Assembly (NCBI GenBank): GCA_041906305.1
Contig: JAYRJL010000003.1
Span: 667,704-731,703 of the forward strand
From: SHVZ01 sp041906305
Lineage (GTDB): Bacteria > Pseudomonadota > Alphaproteobacteria > SHVZ01
Direction: 5' to 3'
DNA: 64,000 nucleotides
Each line of letters starts with the position of its first letter. Position 1 is the first letter of the stretch. The position numbers were made by a program, and so were the translations under genes. This document shows positions 1 to 9,540 of the stretch, piece after piece. The notes under the pieces were generated by a model, which had not been told where the DNA came from, did not search any database, and saw only the letters and a program-made list of their open reading frames with translations.

Positions 1-1
1 C

Positions 2-253
2 GTCGTCGATACCAAGATCACCGCCGATGCCGTCGTCCGCGCAGCCCGCGGCGCCGACAAGGCGCTGATCGTCGACGCCCGCGTCTTCGATCGCTACGTC
101 GGGGACAAGGTGGAAGCCGGTAAAGCATCTCTGGCGCTTTCGGTGACACTGCAGCCGAAGGAGGCGACGCTGACCGACGAGGCGATCGAGCAGGTCTCGG
201 CCAAGATCGTCGCCGCGGTGCAGAAGGCGACCGGGGCGACGCTCCGGTCTTAA
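2..253 (+). CDS. pheT: phenylalanyl-tRNA synthetase beta subunit, C-terminal end (partial)
   Basis: Only the last 83 codons lie in the window; the gene enters from the left edge. The product is the beta chain of the alpha2-beta2 enzyme that charges tRNA-Phe in the cytoplasm. What is visible is the C-terminal ferredoxin-fold anticodon-binding (FDX-ACB) domain: VVRAARGADK, a VFDRYVGDKV segment, the strand SLALSVTLQP, and TLTDEAIEQVSAKIVAAVQK, which closes this domain in alphaproteobacterial PheT. The TAA stop shares four bases with the stop of the convergent small gene that follows. The family assignment rests on this domain alone, since the catalytic-like core and the B5 domain are outside the window. 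Confidence 0.88.
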   Translation, partial: VVDTKITADAVVRAARGADKALIVDARVFDRYVGDKVEAGKASLALSVTLQPKEATLTDEAIEQVSAKIVAAVQKATGATLRS

Positions 254-417
254 AGCCGTTTGACGGGATCGGGGCGGGCCGTGCCGGAGACACCGGGCGG
301 CTCGCCCTTCAGGTGCTGCACGAGCCGCCCGGCAATCAGCGGGACCGTCAGGATCGCGAACAGCACGAGCAGCCTGACAAGGCCGGGAAAACGAAAAGAA
401 CCGAGACGACGCCGCAT
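250..417 (-). CDS. small single-pass membrane protein, hypothetical
   Basis: A 55-residue protein that I do not recognise. It starts with a basic stretch (MRRRLGSFRF), has one hydrophobic helix at about residues 12-30 (LVRLLVLFAILTVPLIAG), and ends in a polar Pro/Arg-rich tail, so it is probably an N-in inner-membrane protein. The ATG at 417 is preceded by a good GGAGG ribosome-binding site, which decides the start; a longer in-frame ORF runs upstream but has no comparable signal. It is convergent with pheT and their stop codons overlap by four bases. Confidence 0.5.
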   Translation of the reverse strand: MRRRLGSFRFPGLVRLLVLFAILTVPLIAGRLVQHLKGEPPGVSGTARPDPVKRL

Positions 418-589
418 GGCGGACCTCCGGGTGCGACTTCTTCGCTCCCGTTTCCGGAGCAAGAATGGCGCCGCTGAGGCGTGAGCTTCACCACCGCGCA
501 CAACCGTGCGGACGCGAAAGGATTTTCGGTTCAGGGTCGGTGACGCCCTCGGCCGGCGCCCGGCAGAACTTGCCGTCGGAAACCCGCCT

Positions 590-1537
590 CTAGTCGGCAA
601 TCGCCGCCAGCTTGACCGGCTCGTCGCAGGCCCTCGCGGGCGTCGCCGATACCGGCAGGGCCAAAGGCGCCGAGGCGAAGTCGATCCGGCTGATCGGCAA
701 TACCTTGCCTTCCGGCAGGGTCAACGTCGCCATCCGCACGTCGACGAACTCGAGAACGACCGCGCCGACGTCCGTTGATCCGGCAGGGACGCGATAGCCG
801 CTGTCCAAGGTCATGCCGCCGGCAAGCCGGAGCCAGCGGCCGCGATACGCATGGTCGGCATCGATCTGCCCGTGCGAGACGTACCAGACAGGATTGCCGC
901 GCTCGTCGTACATGACACCGGTCAGCAGCAGTGCACCGCCCTTGGCTTCGATGGCGAAGCCGCGGCCGGGCTCGGCCGGGTTCCACCACCAGCCGGCCTC
1001 GGGCTCGAAGCCCGCCCGATCGCCCCCGTCGAGACGGTAGCGCTCAAGCGGGACGGGACGGCCGCCGGGCAGCACGAGCGTCGCCTGGCTCGGGCTTATG
1101 AAGCGGATGCCGATGCGTCCGACCTCGCGCTGACCTGCCGCCTTGCGGAAGCGTCCGCTCAAGGTCTGGCCGCCCGAATAGGCCTGGAGCGACCCGCGAA
1201 ATTCGCTGCCGCACTGCATCGCGCCGGCGGCGAGAGACCACGAGGCGCGACCGTCGGCCTCATAGGCGAGCGCACCGATCACGAGCTGCGCCCCGCTGCG
1301 GTCGATGATGAAGCCGCGACCCGGCTCGTCGGGATTCCACCACCAGCCGGTCTCGGGTGCCAGGATCGGCGGATCCACCTTGGCCGCGACAAGGCGAATA
1401 GCGGGCTCCGGCTGCTCCTCGTCGACAATGTCCAAGGAGTCGGCGGGACCGCCGCTTGGTGCGATCAGGAATCCCAGGATCGGTGCGCCGAGGGTGACCG
1501 CGGCGAAGATCAGAAGAAAGCGGACGAGAGGCGCCAC
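590..1537 (-). CDS. exported protein with tandem WWWNP repeat domains, hypothetical
   Basis: A 315-residue protein of unknown function. Residues 1-28 form an uncleaved signal anchor or signal peptide (VRFLLIFAAVTLGAPILGF). Then come two similar domains of about 105 residues. Each opens with GWWWNP(D/A)EPGRGF (near residues 63 and 181), and each contains an ALAYEADG / GVMYDERG strand and a segment ending in ATLVLPGG or ATLTLPEG. The two copies suggest an internal duplication of a beta-rich fold. The same G-x-WW-x-P-x-x-x-GRG signature occurs in uncharacterised secreted proteins of proteobacteria. It starts with GTG, supported by an AGGAGG about six bases upstream. Periplasmic location is inferred; the role is unknown. 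Confidence 0.7.
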   Translation of the reverse strand: MAPLVRFLLIFAAVTLGAPILGFLIAPSGGPADSLDIVDEEQPEPAIRLVAAKVDPPILAPETGWWWNPDEPGRGFIIDRSGAQLVIGALAYEADGRASWSLAAGAMQCGSEFRGSLQAYSGGQTLSGRFRKAAGQREVGRIGIRFISPSQATLVLPGGRPVPLERYRLDGGDRAGFEPEAGWWWNPAEPGRGFAIEAKGGALLLTGVMYDERGNPVWYVSHGQIDADHAYRGRWLRLAGGMTLDSGYRVPAGSTDVGAVVLEFVDVRMATLTLPEGKVLPISRIDFASAPLALPVSATPARACDEPVKLAAIAD

Positions 1538-1626
1538 GACACCTCCTGGATTCCACCCCGCTCGGGAATGAGGAACCCTAGACTTGGCGGCGCACGCGGA
1601 CTGTGATCGAAGTCACATCCAAGAGT

Positions 1627-2072
1627 TCAGGCGCTCTTGGCGTAGAGGACGAAGTCGTAGTCCTCGCCACAGAAGGCGCGGCGCAAGGTCTGCGTCAGCT
1701 TCCAGCCGTGCTTCTCATAGAAATCGCGGGCTTGGCGGTTGTCCCGGAAGCATTCCAGGGTGATCGCGCCGCCGGCTTCGCAGCCAGCGAGAAGCACCCG
1801 GCCGACGCCGCGCGCCTGGGCGCCCGGATCGACGAACAGCATGTCGATATGGCGCTCGCGCACCATCGAGAAGCCGACGATCCGCCCTCCCCGCTCCGCC
1901 ACCACGACATGCGGCCACTGCACGCCGAAGCGCTCGACGAAGAAGGAAAGCGGCCGCTGGGCGAGTGCCACCGGACTCATGATCCCGGCGAAAGCCTGAT
2001 GGAAGGAGGCGTGCGCGACGCGGGCGAGTTCCTGGGTGTCCGCCGCCGTCGCCGGCCGCAGCGAGACGTCGC

Positions 2073-2076
<4 letters not shown>
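1627..2076 (-). CDS. GNAT-family N-acetyltransferase
   Basis: A 149-residue single-domain acetyltransferase. The acetyl-CoA pyrophosphate loop is QARGVGRVLL (about residues 88-96, the R/Q-x-x-G-x-G/A motif A) after the strand HIDMLFVDP. The C-terminal part RDNRQARDFYEKHGW is the usual GNAT motif B. The start ATG at 2076 overlaps the stop of the upstream permease gene (ATGA), so it is the last gene of the peptide-transport operon and translationally coupled to it. The substrate cannot be read from sequence. Its place behind an oligopeptide importer suggests acetylation of an imported amino acid or peptide, perhaps as a detoxifying step; that is inference. Confidence 0.82.
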
Positions 2077-3841
<1,765 letters not shown>

Positions 3842-3865
3842 CGGTGAGCTGCCGTCAAAACGGTT

Positions 3866-3901
3866 CCGCCCTCCGCCGCGCCGAGACGCGACGGAGGGCG
3901 G
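3866..3901 (-). promoter_or_regulatory. intercistronic stem-loop after the binding-protein gene
   Basis: Two arms of 15 bases (3866-3880 and 3887-3901) pair with only one mismatch around a 6-base loop. There is no run of T after it on the minus strand. It sits between the ABC binding-protein gene and the permease genes. Such hairpins commonly protect the upstream mRNA segment from 3' exonucleases or cause partial termination, giving more binding protein than permease; that role is inferred here from position. Confidence 0.65.
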
Positions 3902-3916
3902 ATGAGGACGATCAGG

Positions 3917-5401
3917 CTATCGGGCGAGAGAGGTCTCGCGGAGATAGCGGGTCGAGCGGGTCGCGATCAGCTCGTAGCCCTGCACGTTGTTGCGCACGGC
4001 GGTGAACAGCGTCGCGTAGGCCAGGTGCGAGATCGGGCCGCGGCAAGCGAGGATCTGCTGCGCCTGGGTGTAGGCCGCCTTGCGCTTGGCCTGGTCCTGC
4101 ATGGTCCGGGCGTCGTCGAGCAGCTTGTCGATCTCGGGGTTCGAGTACTTGAACACGTTGGTCGAGCCGCCGGTGCGGAAGGTCCGGTAGAAGTAGTCGT
4201 CCGGATCCGGGCTGCCGCCGTTCTGCGAGACGAAGGCCTCGAAGTTCGAGTTGCGCCAGTCCTGGATGAACTTGCCCTGCTCCTGGATCTCGAGCGTCGC
4301 CTTGAAACCGGCGGCGTTGAGCTGGGCCTGGACGACCTGGGCCACGTCGCGGACGGTCTGGATCGAGCCCAGGACCTTCAGCGTCACCGGCACGTCGCCG
4401 GAGAAGCCCGCCTCCTTCAGCAGCGCCTTCGCCTTGTTGGCGTCGGGCGTGTAGCAGGAGAACTGCGAGACCGGCGTCGCCCACTCGGTCAGCGCCGGCG
4501 ACAGCGGGCCGCCCGGAACCGCATGGCCGAAATAGGCAGCCTGCACGACCTTGGCGCGGTCGACCGCGAGGTTGAACGCCTCGCGCACCTGCGGCTTGTC
4601 GAAGGGCGCCACCGTCGTGTTGAAGCCGACCAGCGAGTAGGCGAGATCGCGGGTCTCGAGCAGCTTCACCGCGGGGTTGCCCTTGAGGGCGACCGCGGTC
4701 GAGGCGTCGATCGACGGCATGAACTGGTAGATGCCGGTGGAGATGCCGACCTGGCGGGTCGAGGCTTCCGGGACGATGTTGATCTTGAGGCCCGCGAGCT
4801 TCGGCAGGCCCTTGTCCCAGTAGCCGTCATGCTTGGTCAGCTGCAGGTAGGTGTCGGGCACCCACTGGGTCAGCTTGAAGGGGCCGGTGCCATTGGCCTC
4901 GCGCTGCAGGTCGCCGTGGTTGGCCGGAACGATCACGGCCACGATCAGCTGCGAGAGGAAGGGCGCCGACGGATCGGTGAGCTCGATGCGGACGTCCTCG
5001 CCGACGGCCGAGACCGACTTGATCAGCGCGAAGCGGCTGGCGAAGGGCGAGCCGGTCTCCTTCTTGAGGATGCGCTCGAACGAGTAGACCACGTCGGCCG
5101 CGGTGATCGGCTTGCCGTTGTGGAAGGTGCCGCCCTTGCGGATCTTGAAGGTGTAGGTCTTGCCGTCGGCGCTGATGTCCCACGACTCGGCGACGGCCGG
5201 GACCACCTTGAGGTCCTTGTCGACCGTGGTCAGGCCTTCGTAGATGTTGCCGTTGACCAGCGAGGTCGAGAAGGCGGTCGCGACATGGGGATCGAGGCCG
5301 ACCGGCGAGGCGTCGGTCGCGACCTCCAGCACCTGGGCCGTGGCGGCCAGCGGAACGACGAGCGCAGCCGCGAATGCAGCGCGCTTCACGAGACGGATCA
5401 T
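3917..5401 (-). CDS. periplasmic peptide-binding protein of ABC transporter (SBP family 5)
   Basis: A 494-residue extracytoplasmic solute-binding protein. A signal peptide covers residues 1-22 (MIRLVKRAAFAAALVVPLAA, then TAQ). The mature part has the family 5 hallmarks: SPVGLDPHVATAFST, NGNIYEGLTTVDKDLKVVPA, ESWDISADGKTYTFKIRKG, FHNGKPITAADVVYSFERI, and a C-terminal YFYRTFRTGGSTNVFKYSNP. The ATG at 5401 is chosen because a GGAGG box lies eight bases before it and the signal peptide begins there; the upstream in-frame extension has no such support. It is the first gene of the operon with two permeases and a GNAT gene. Family 5 members bind peptides, nickel-chelates, glutathione or murein peptides, so the ligand is open. 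The divergent anmK makes a murein peptide a reasonable guess. Confidence 0.9.
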   Translation of the reverse strand: MIRLVKRAAFAAALVVPLAATAQVLEVATDASPVGLDPHVATAFSTSLVNGNIYEGLTTVDKDLKVVPAVAESWDISADGKTYTFKIRKGGTFHNGKPITAADVVYSFERILKKETGSPFASRFALIKSVSAVGEDVRIELTDPSAPFLSQLIVAVIVPANHGDLQREANGTGPFKLTQWVPDTYLQLTKHDGYWDKGLPKLAGLKINIVPEASTRQVGISTGIYQFMPSIDASTAVALKGNPAVKLLETRDLAYSLVGFNTTVAPFDKPQVREAFNLAVDRAKVVQAAYFGHAVPGGPLSPALTEWATPVSQFSCYTPDANKAKALLKEAGFSGDVPVTLKVLGSIQTVRDVAQVVQAQLNAAGFKATLEIQEQGKFIQDWRNSNFEAFVSQNGGSPDPDDYFYRTFRTGGSTNVFKYSNPEIDKLLDDARTMQDQAKRKAAYTQAQQILACRGPISHLAYATLFTAVRNNVQGYELIATRSTRYLRETSLAR

Positions 5402-5558
5402 CGACTTTTCCTCCCAGAAGGCGTGTCGGGCCATCTCACACTGCGGCAGGCCCTGCGTCAACATTCCGGGGGGACGTTCGAGAGGGCCGCAACTTGTGCT
5501 TGGACGGGGTCCGGGCTTACCCCATGATCCGGCCGATTCGACCCTGAAGAGGCCTGAA
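5402..5558. promoter_or_regulatory. divergent promoter region between the peptide-transport operon and anmK
   Basis: A 157-base gap between two divergent transcription units, so both promoters must lie here. I could not pick out convincing -35/-10 pairs or a clear operator palindrome. On the minus strand a GGAGG box precedes the binding-protein start. The anmK start has only a GAAGAGG stretch upstream. Confidence 0.4.
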
Positions 5559-6653
5559 ATGAGCGGGATCGTCACCGCGCTTGGCTTGATGAGCGGCACC
5601 TCGATGGACGGCATCGACGTGGCCGTGATCGACACCGACGGCGAGCGGGTGACCGACTTCGGACCGGCCACCACCTACCCCTATCCTGACGACCTGTCCG
5701 TCGACCTCCGCGCGCTGGTCGCCGACGCCAAGCGGGCCGAGACCGGCAACCACGCCGAAATCGACCGCCGGGTGACCGAGGCTCAGATCAAGGCGGTCGA
5801 GCAGCTGCTGAAAGGTGCCGGCATCGATCGTCGCAAGATCGCCGTGGTCGGCTTCCATGGCCAGACCATCCTGCACCGCCCCGACCAGCGCGTGACCTAC
5901 CAGCTCGGCAACGGCGCGCTGATGGCCGAGCGGCTCGGCATCGACGTGATCAACCGCTTCCGCGACGCCGACCTCTCGGCCGGCGGCCAGGGCGCGCCGC
6001 TGGCGCCGCTCTACCACCGCGCGCTCGCGAAGGATCTGGAGCGACCGCTCGCCGTGCTGAACCTCGGCGGCGTGGGGAACGTCACCTACCTCGACGGCGA
6101 CACCGTGATCGCCTTCGATACCGGCCCCGCCAACGCGATGATCGACGACTGGATGCTGAAGCATACGGGCCAGTCCTACGACGCCGACGGCAGGCTGGCC
6201 TCGACCGGCAAGGTCGACAAGGCGGCACTGGCGAAGCTGATGGACAATCCCTACTTCGCGCTCAAGCCGCCGAAGTCGCTCGACCGTAACGACTTCCCGG
6301 CGACTCCAGTGCAGGGGCTGTCGCCCGCCGACGGCGCCGCGACGCTGGTCGCCTTCACGGTAGAGACCGTGCGGCGCGCGCTTGATCACCTGCCCGGCAA
6401 GCCGAAGCGCTGGCTCGTCACCGGCGGCGGCCGTCTCAACCCGACGATCATGTCGGCCTTGGCCGAGGCGCTGAAGGCGCCGGTGGCCCCGGTCGACGCG
6501 GTCGGCTGGCAGGGCGATTTCCTCGAGGCGCAGTGCTTCGCCTTTCTCGCCGTCCGCAGCCTGCGCGGGCTCCCGCTCAGCGTGCCGACCACGACCGGCG
6601 CACCGAAGCCGATGACCGGCGGCGTGCTGCATCGCGCGCGGAAGGCCGCCTGA
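5559..6653 (+). CDS. anmK: anhydro-N-acetylmuramic acid kinase
   Basis: A 364-residue cytoplasmic kinase that opens the 1,6-anhydro ring of anhydro-MurNAc and phosphorylates it to MurNAc-6-phosphate during peptidoglycan recycling. Family signatures are clear: GLMSGTSMDGIDVAVIDTDG at residues 9-28 (phosphate-binding loop), the GFHGQTILHRP segment, the NLGGVGNVTYL strand, FDTGPANAMIDDW and the C-terminal VGWQGDFLEAQCFAFLAVR. Length is typical. The start at 5559 fits the conserved N-terminus. It is followed after five bases by a serine hydrolase gene and faces a peptide importer operon, which together suggest a wall-fragment salvage locus. No murQ (etherase) gene is seen in the window. Confidence 0.95.
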   Translation: MSGIVTALGLMSGTSMDGIDVAVIDTDGERVTDFGPATTYPYPDDLSVDLRALVADAKRAETGNHAEIDRRVTEAQIKAVEQLLKGAGIDRRKIAVVGFHGQTILHRPDQRVTYQLGNGALMAERLGIDVINRFRDADLSAGGQGAPLAPLYHRALAKDLERPLAVLNLGGVGNVTYLDGDTVIAFDTGPANAMIDDWMLKHTGQSYDADGRLASTGKVDKAALAKLMDNPYFALKPPKSLDRNDFPATPVQGLSPADGAATLVAFTVETVRRALDHLPGKPKRWLVTGGGRLNPTIMSALAEALKAPVAPVDAVGWQGDFLEAQCFAFLAVRSLRGLPLSVPTTTGAPKPMTGGVLHRARKAA

Positions 6654-6658
6654 CGCTG

Positions 6659-7672
6659 ATGAGTGCCGAAGCCGCGCTGAAGCAGGCGTTCTCCCTGGTC
6701 GAGGAGGCGGTCGACTCCGGCCGCATTCCCGGCGCGATCCTGGGCGTGCTGTCGCCGGACGGAAAGATCGCGGTCAGGGTGACGGGCCTCGCCCAGCGCG
6801 TGCCGAAGAAGCGGAAGCTGACCCGCGCCACCTGGTTCGATCTCGCCAGCGTCACCAAGGTGATCGCGACGACGACCGAGATCATGAAGCTGGTCGAGGA
6901 CGGCATCGTCTCGCTCGACGACCCGCTGTCGAAGCACATCCCCGATCTCCACCAGTACGTCGCGGCGCATCCGATCCGGAAGCTGACGCTCCGCCAGTGC
7001 ATCTCGCACCAGAGCGGGCTGCCGGCGGTCGAGCCGATCTATACCTGGGGCAACGATCCCGAGACCCTGAAGGCGCATGTCCTGCAGAAGGACTGGGCCT
7101 TCGGCGCCAACGTCTATTCGGACATCAACTTCATCCTGCTCGGCATCGTCATCGAGCGCTGCCGCGGCAAGGCGCTCGCGAAGCTGGCGCGCGGGCCGGG
7201 CTTGGGCTTCCTTCCGAAGAACAAGAGCTTCGCCGCAACCGAGCACTGCATGTGGCGCCGGCGCGTGATCGTCGGCCAGGTGCATGACGAGAACGCCTAC
7301 TCGCTCGGCGGCTTCGCCGGCCATGCCGGGCTGTTCGGCACCATCGACGGCGTGCTCGGATACGCGAAGCGCCTGATGACCGGCAAGGAGCTGCAGCCGG
7401 CCTCGATCGCCGAGATCAGGAAGCGCCACTCGCCGACCAACAACATCGGCTGGCAGCACCATCACGAAGGCTGGTCCGGCGGCGACGGCTGCTCGCCCGA
7501 GACCATCGGCCACACCGGCTTCACCGGCACCGGCCTCTGGATCGACTTCAAGCGCGGCTACGCCTGGTCGCTGCTGACTAACCGCGTCCATCCGACCCGG
7601 CATGTCGAGACCGGCATCGCGGAGCTGCGCAAGGCCGTCGGGAATCGTCTCTCCGCCACCCTGCCGTTCTGA
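6659..7672 (+). CDS. serine hydrolase of the beta-lactamase / penicillin-binding (EstB-like) family
   Basis: A 337-residue protein without an obvious signal peptide, so probably cytoplasmic. The active-site S-x-x-K is SVTK in FDLASVTKVIATTTEIM (about residues 66-69). The second motif is Tyr in YSDINFILLG (Y-S-D in place of Y-x-N). The third is HTG in GHTGFTGTGLWID, the K/H-T-G triad of class C enzymes and DD-peptidases. It starts five bases after the anmK stop and must be cotranscribed. The family hydrolyses beta-lactams, D-Ala peptides or esters. The anmK context favours a role on cell-wall peptides, but the absence of a signal peptide argues against a secreted beta-lactamase. Confidence 0.85.
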   Translation: MSAEAALKQAFSLVEEAVDSGRIPGAILGVLSPDGKIAVRVTGLAQRVPKKRKLTRATWFDLASVTKVIATTTEIMKLVEDGIVSLDDPLSKHIPDLHQYVAAHPIRKLTLRQCISHQSGLPAVEPIYTWGNDPETLKAHVLQKDWAFGANVYSDINFILLGIVIERCRGKALAKLARGPGLGFLPKNKSFAATEHCMWRRRVIVGQVHDENAYSLGGFAGHAGLFGTIDGVLGYAKRLMTGKELQPASIAEIRKRHSPTNNIGWQHHHEGWSGGDGCSPETIGHTGFTGTGLWIDFKRGYAWSLLTNRVHPTRHVETGIAELRKAVGNRLSATLPF

Positions 7673-7681
7673 GCCGCCGCC

Positions 7682-8533
7682 GTGTCGACCTACGCCCGCG
7701 GCTTCGCCCTGGTCCTCGGCGCCGCGCTCGTCTGGAGCACGGGCGGGCTGATCGTGCGCTCCGTCACCGCCGAACCCTGGACGACCGTGTTCTGGCGCTC
7801 GGCGAGCTGTGCCGCGTTCCTGCTGGCTTATCTCTGGATCGCCGAGCGGCGCCTGCCGTGGCGGCCCTTCGTCCAGGCCGGATGGATCGCGGTCGGGCTT
7901 GGCGCGGCCTTCGCGACGAGCTCGATCTCGTTCGTGCAGGCGCTCGCCTTCACCACGGTCGCCAACACGCTGATGATCCTGAGCCTGGCACCGATCATCG
8001 CCGGGCTGATGGCGCGGCTCATCCTGAAGGAGCCGATCGACGGGCGCACCTGGATCGCGATCGCCGTCGCGGCGCTGGGCGTCTGCGTGATGATGGGAAG
8101 GTTGCCGAGCGGCGACGACCTTCTCGGCACCGCGCTCGCCGCCCTCAGCGCCACCGCCTATTCCTGCACGGTTGTGATCGTGCGCGCACGGCGCGACCTG
8201 CCGATGGTCCCGGGCGCGTTCTTCGCCGGCGTCTTCGCGATGCTGGTTGCGCTGCCGCTGGCGCCGACGCTCGCAGTCACCTCTCACGACCTGCCGCTGC
8301 TGCTGCTCTTCGGCGCCGGCCAGCTCGGCGTCGGCATGGCGCTGTTCACCAACGGCGCCCGCTTCATTCCGGCGGCGGTCTCGTCGCTGATCAGCCTCGC
8401 CGAGATCGCGCTCGGGCCGGTCTGGGTCTGGCTCGCCTACGGCGAAAATCCGGGCCCCTGGGTCTTGAGCGGCGGCGCGATCGTGATGGCGGCCTTGATC
8501 GTCCACACGCTCGCCGGACGGCGCCGCGGCTAG
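7682..8533 (+). CDS. DMT-superfamily transporter with two EamA domains
   Basis: A 283-residue inner-membrane protein with about ten hydrophobic helices in two EamA repeats (roughly residues 5-135 and 148-280). The first repeat begins ALVLGAALVWSTGGLIVRS, and each repeat ends in the usual proline/glycine-rich helix (LMARLILKEPIDGRTWIAIA; WVWLAYGENPGPWVLSGGAI). The start is a GTG at 7682, nine bases after the hydrolase stop, so it closes the anmK operon. Family members export amino acids or metabolites; the substrate is unknown. Its TAG stop overlaps the pdxY stop on the other strand by four bases (CTAG). Confidence 0.88.
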   Translation: MSTYARGFALVLGAALVWSTGGLIVRSVTAEPWTTVFWRSASCAAFLLAYLWIAERRLPWRPFVQAGWIAVGLGAAFATSSISFVQALAFTTVANTLMILSLAPIIAGLMARLILKEPIDGRTWIAIAVAALGVCVMMGRLPSGDDLLGTALAALSATAYSCTVVIVRARRDLPMVPGAFFAGVFAMLVALPLAPTLAVTSHDLPLLLLFGAGQLGVGMALFTNGARFIPAAVSSLISLAEIALGPVWVWLAYGENPGPWVLSGGAIVMAALIVHTLAGRRRG

Positions 8534-9366
8534 TCGATCTTCTCGACCTCGATCATCGTCGTCGGGTTGACGATGCGATCCAGCGCGGCGACCAGCGCCA
8601 GCTCGCGCTGCCCCGACTTCACCGTTGCCGCGATCGCCTCGGCCATGCCGGAGGCGGCGCGCTTGAGCGCTTCCGCGATCGCGCCCCATTCGAGGTAGTG
8701 GCCGAGGATCAGGGCCGAAATCAGGTCGCCGGTACCGTTGAGCGGACGGTCGATGCGGGGCGCGGTCGCACGCCAGAGGCCCATGTTGGTCGCGGCCAGC
8801 GTCGAGATGCGTCCGTTCTCGGGCAGCCCGGTCAGCACGACGGTGCGCGGCCCCTTGCGACGAAGCGCGTGCATCGCAACCCGCGCGGAGTCGACGTCGG
8901 TCACCTGCATCCGGGTCAGCTGCTCGAGCTCGAATACGTTGGGCGTGCAGATGTCGGCGAGGGGAACCAGCCTCTCGGCGATCGCCTCCGGCACGCCGGG
9001 GCGGACGAAGACGCGGCCGCCGTCGCCGATCACCGGATCCAGCAGATACAGGGCCTGCGAATTGGCACTCTTCGCCGACGCCACCGCTTCCGCGACGACC
9101 GCGGCCGTGCCGGATTCGCCGAGATACCCCGAGAGCACCGCGCGGCACTCCTTGAGGACGCCGAGCGCCTTCAGGCCGCGCAGCAGCTCGGCGTTCTCGG
9201 CCGGCGGCACGACGCGGCCGGAGAAGCTGCCATGGCCCGGATGGTTCGAGAACGAGACCGTGTCGAGACGCCAGACCTCATGCCCCATCCGCATCAGCGG
9301 CAGGGCGGCGGCCGAGTTTCCGACATGTCCGTAAACGACCGAGGACTGGATGGAGAGGATCGACAT
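8530..9366 (-). CDS. pdxY: pyridoxal kinase
   Basis: A 278-residue ribokinase-fold kinase that phosphorylates pyridoxal to pyridoxal 5'-phosphate in the B6 salvage pathway. The N-terminus SILSIQSSVVYGHVGNSAA is the PdxY substrate-binding signature. The C-terminal NGTGDLISALILGH holds the GTGD anion hole with the catalytic Asp. The start at MSIL (9366) is preferred to an ATG six codons upstream because it matches the family N-terminus. PLP made by this enzyme would serve the aminomutase encoded nearby, but that link is only circumstantial. It lies 174 bases downstream of nudC on the same strand. Confidence 0.95.
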   Translation of the reverse strand: MSILSIQSSVVYGHVGNSAAALPLMRMGHEVWRLDTVSFSNHPGHGSFSGRVVPPAENAELLRGLKALGVLKECRAVLSGYLGESGTAAVVAEAVASAKSANSQALYLLDPVIGDGGRVFVRPGVPEAIAERLVPLADICTPNVFELEQLTRMQVTDVDSARVAMHALRRKGPRTVVLTGLPENGRISTLAATNMGLWRATAPRIDRPLNGTGDLISALILGHYLEWGAIAEALKRAASGMAEAIAATVKSGQRELALVAALDRIVNPTTMIEVEKID

Positions 9367-9540
9367 GGGCCGCGACCATGCCACAGCCGGGAGGCGCGTC
9401 GATAAAATTCCATCGGCGGGCTAACCGCGTGTTCCCTTTCGGTCCCGCTGGAACGAATCGGCATCCCTTGCGTGCGAACGAAACGCGAGCACGTCTAGCA
9501 GTTGCGGTCCCTACGAGAACACGAATCAATATCCAGCGTA

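Noticed and set aside
9367..9540. RNA gene or regulatory RNA between pdxY and nudC
   Set aside because: No tRNA-like or riboswitch-like pairing pattern could be found; only scattered short complementarities.
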